Source of the DNA: Acidimicrobiales bacterium
GTDB taxonomy: Bacteria; Actinomycetota; Acidimicrobiia; Acidimicrobiales; VFJN01
Direction of reading: 5' to 3'
Length of the DNA stretch: 5,500 nt
Assembly: GCA_016936035.1 (NCBI GenBank)
Contig: JAFGPU010000275.1
Coordinates: 1 to 5,500, forward strand
Below are positions 5,463 to 5,500 of the stretch, one piece after another. Made by a program: the position numbers and the translations under genes. Under the pieces are notes generated by a model, which had not been told where the DNA came from, did no database searches, and saw only the letters and a program-made list of their open reading frames with translations. The first letter of the stretch is position 1. Each line of letters begins with the position of its first letter.

Positions 5463-5500
5463 CCGGGGCGCGCCGGGAGCAGCGCCGGTGGCCGCGCCGG

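Noticed and set aside
5463..5500. G+C repeats after the WYL stop as a terminator
   Set aside because: Stems are only 4-6 bp, there is no T-tract, and the window ends too soon to judge.

Overview
The window is very G+C-rich, with codons ending almost always in G or C and several GTG starts. It carries gene families common in Actinobacteria: a class A penicillin-binding protein, a pyridoxamine-oxidase-like (PPOX) protein of the F420/flavin type, an ECF-like sigma factor and a WYL-domain regulator. Two -10 boxes sit only 7 bases before start codons, which suggests leaderless mRNAs, also typical of Actinobacteria. I infer a high-GC actinobacterium. An Acidimicrobiia-like lineage is possible, but the sequence alone does not prove it. 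There are no tRNA or rRNA genes, mobile elements or CRISPR arrays.

Layout: (1) 1-1787, minus strand, is the first 595 codons of a bifunctional peptidoglycan glycosyltransferase/transpeptidase whose 3' end lies off the left edge. (2) A 133-bp divergent intergenic region (1788-1920) holds candidate promoters for both flanking genes. (3) 1921-2997, plus, is a Gfo/Idh/MocA-type Rossmann oxidoreductase with a changed catalytic motif. (4) 3028-3471, plus, is a small PPOX-fold protein with its own apparent leaderless promoter. (5) 3498-4546, minus, is a two-gene unit with a 4-bp ATGA overlap: an ECF-like sigma factor followed by a 119-residue helix-turn-helix protein. It converges on the PPOX gene. 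(6) A 199-bp divergent region (4547-4745) holds repeats, the WYL promoter and a possible 7-codon upstream ORF. (7) 4746-5462, plus, is a short WYL-domain transcription regulator. The last 38 bases contain no recognisable gene.

How the genes may work together: the PBP builds cell wall outside the membrane and has no evident link to its neighbours. The oxidoreductase and the PPOX protein are co-directional and 30 bp apart, but each has its own -10 box, so they need not form one operon. The right half is regulatory: a sigma factor with a small HTH partner, back to back with a WYL regulator across a shared control region. Cross-regulation is plausible but inferred. Nothing here is clearly a new system. 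The most unusual points are the sigma/HTH pair without a visible anti-sigma factor, the ETP-for-EKP change in the oxidoreductase, and the compact leaderless promoters.
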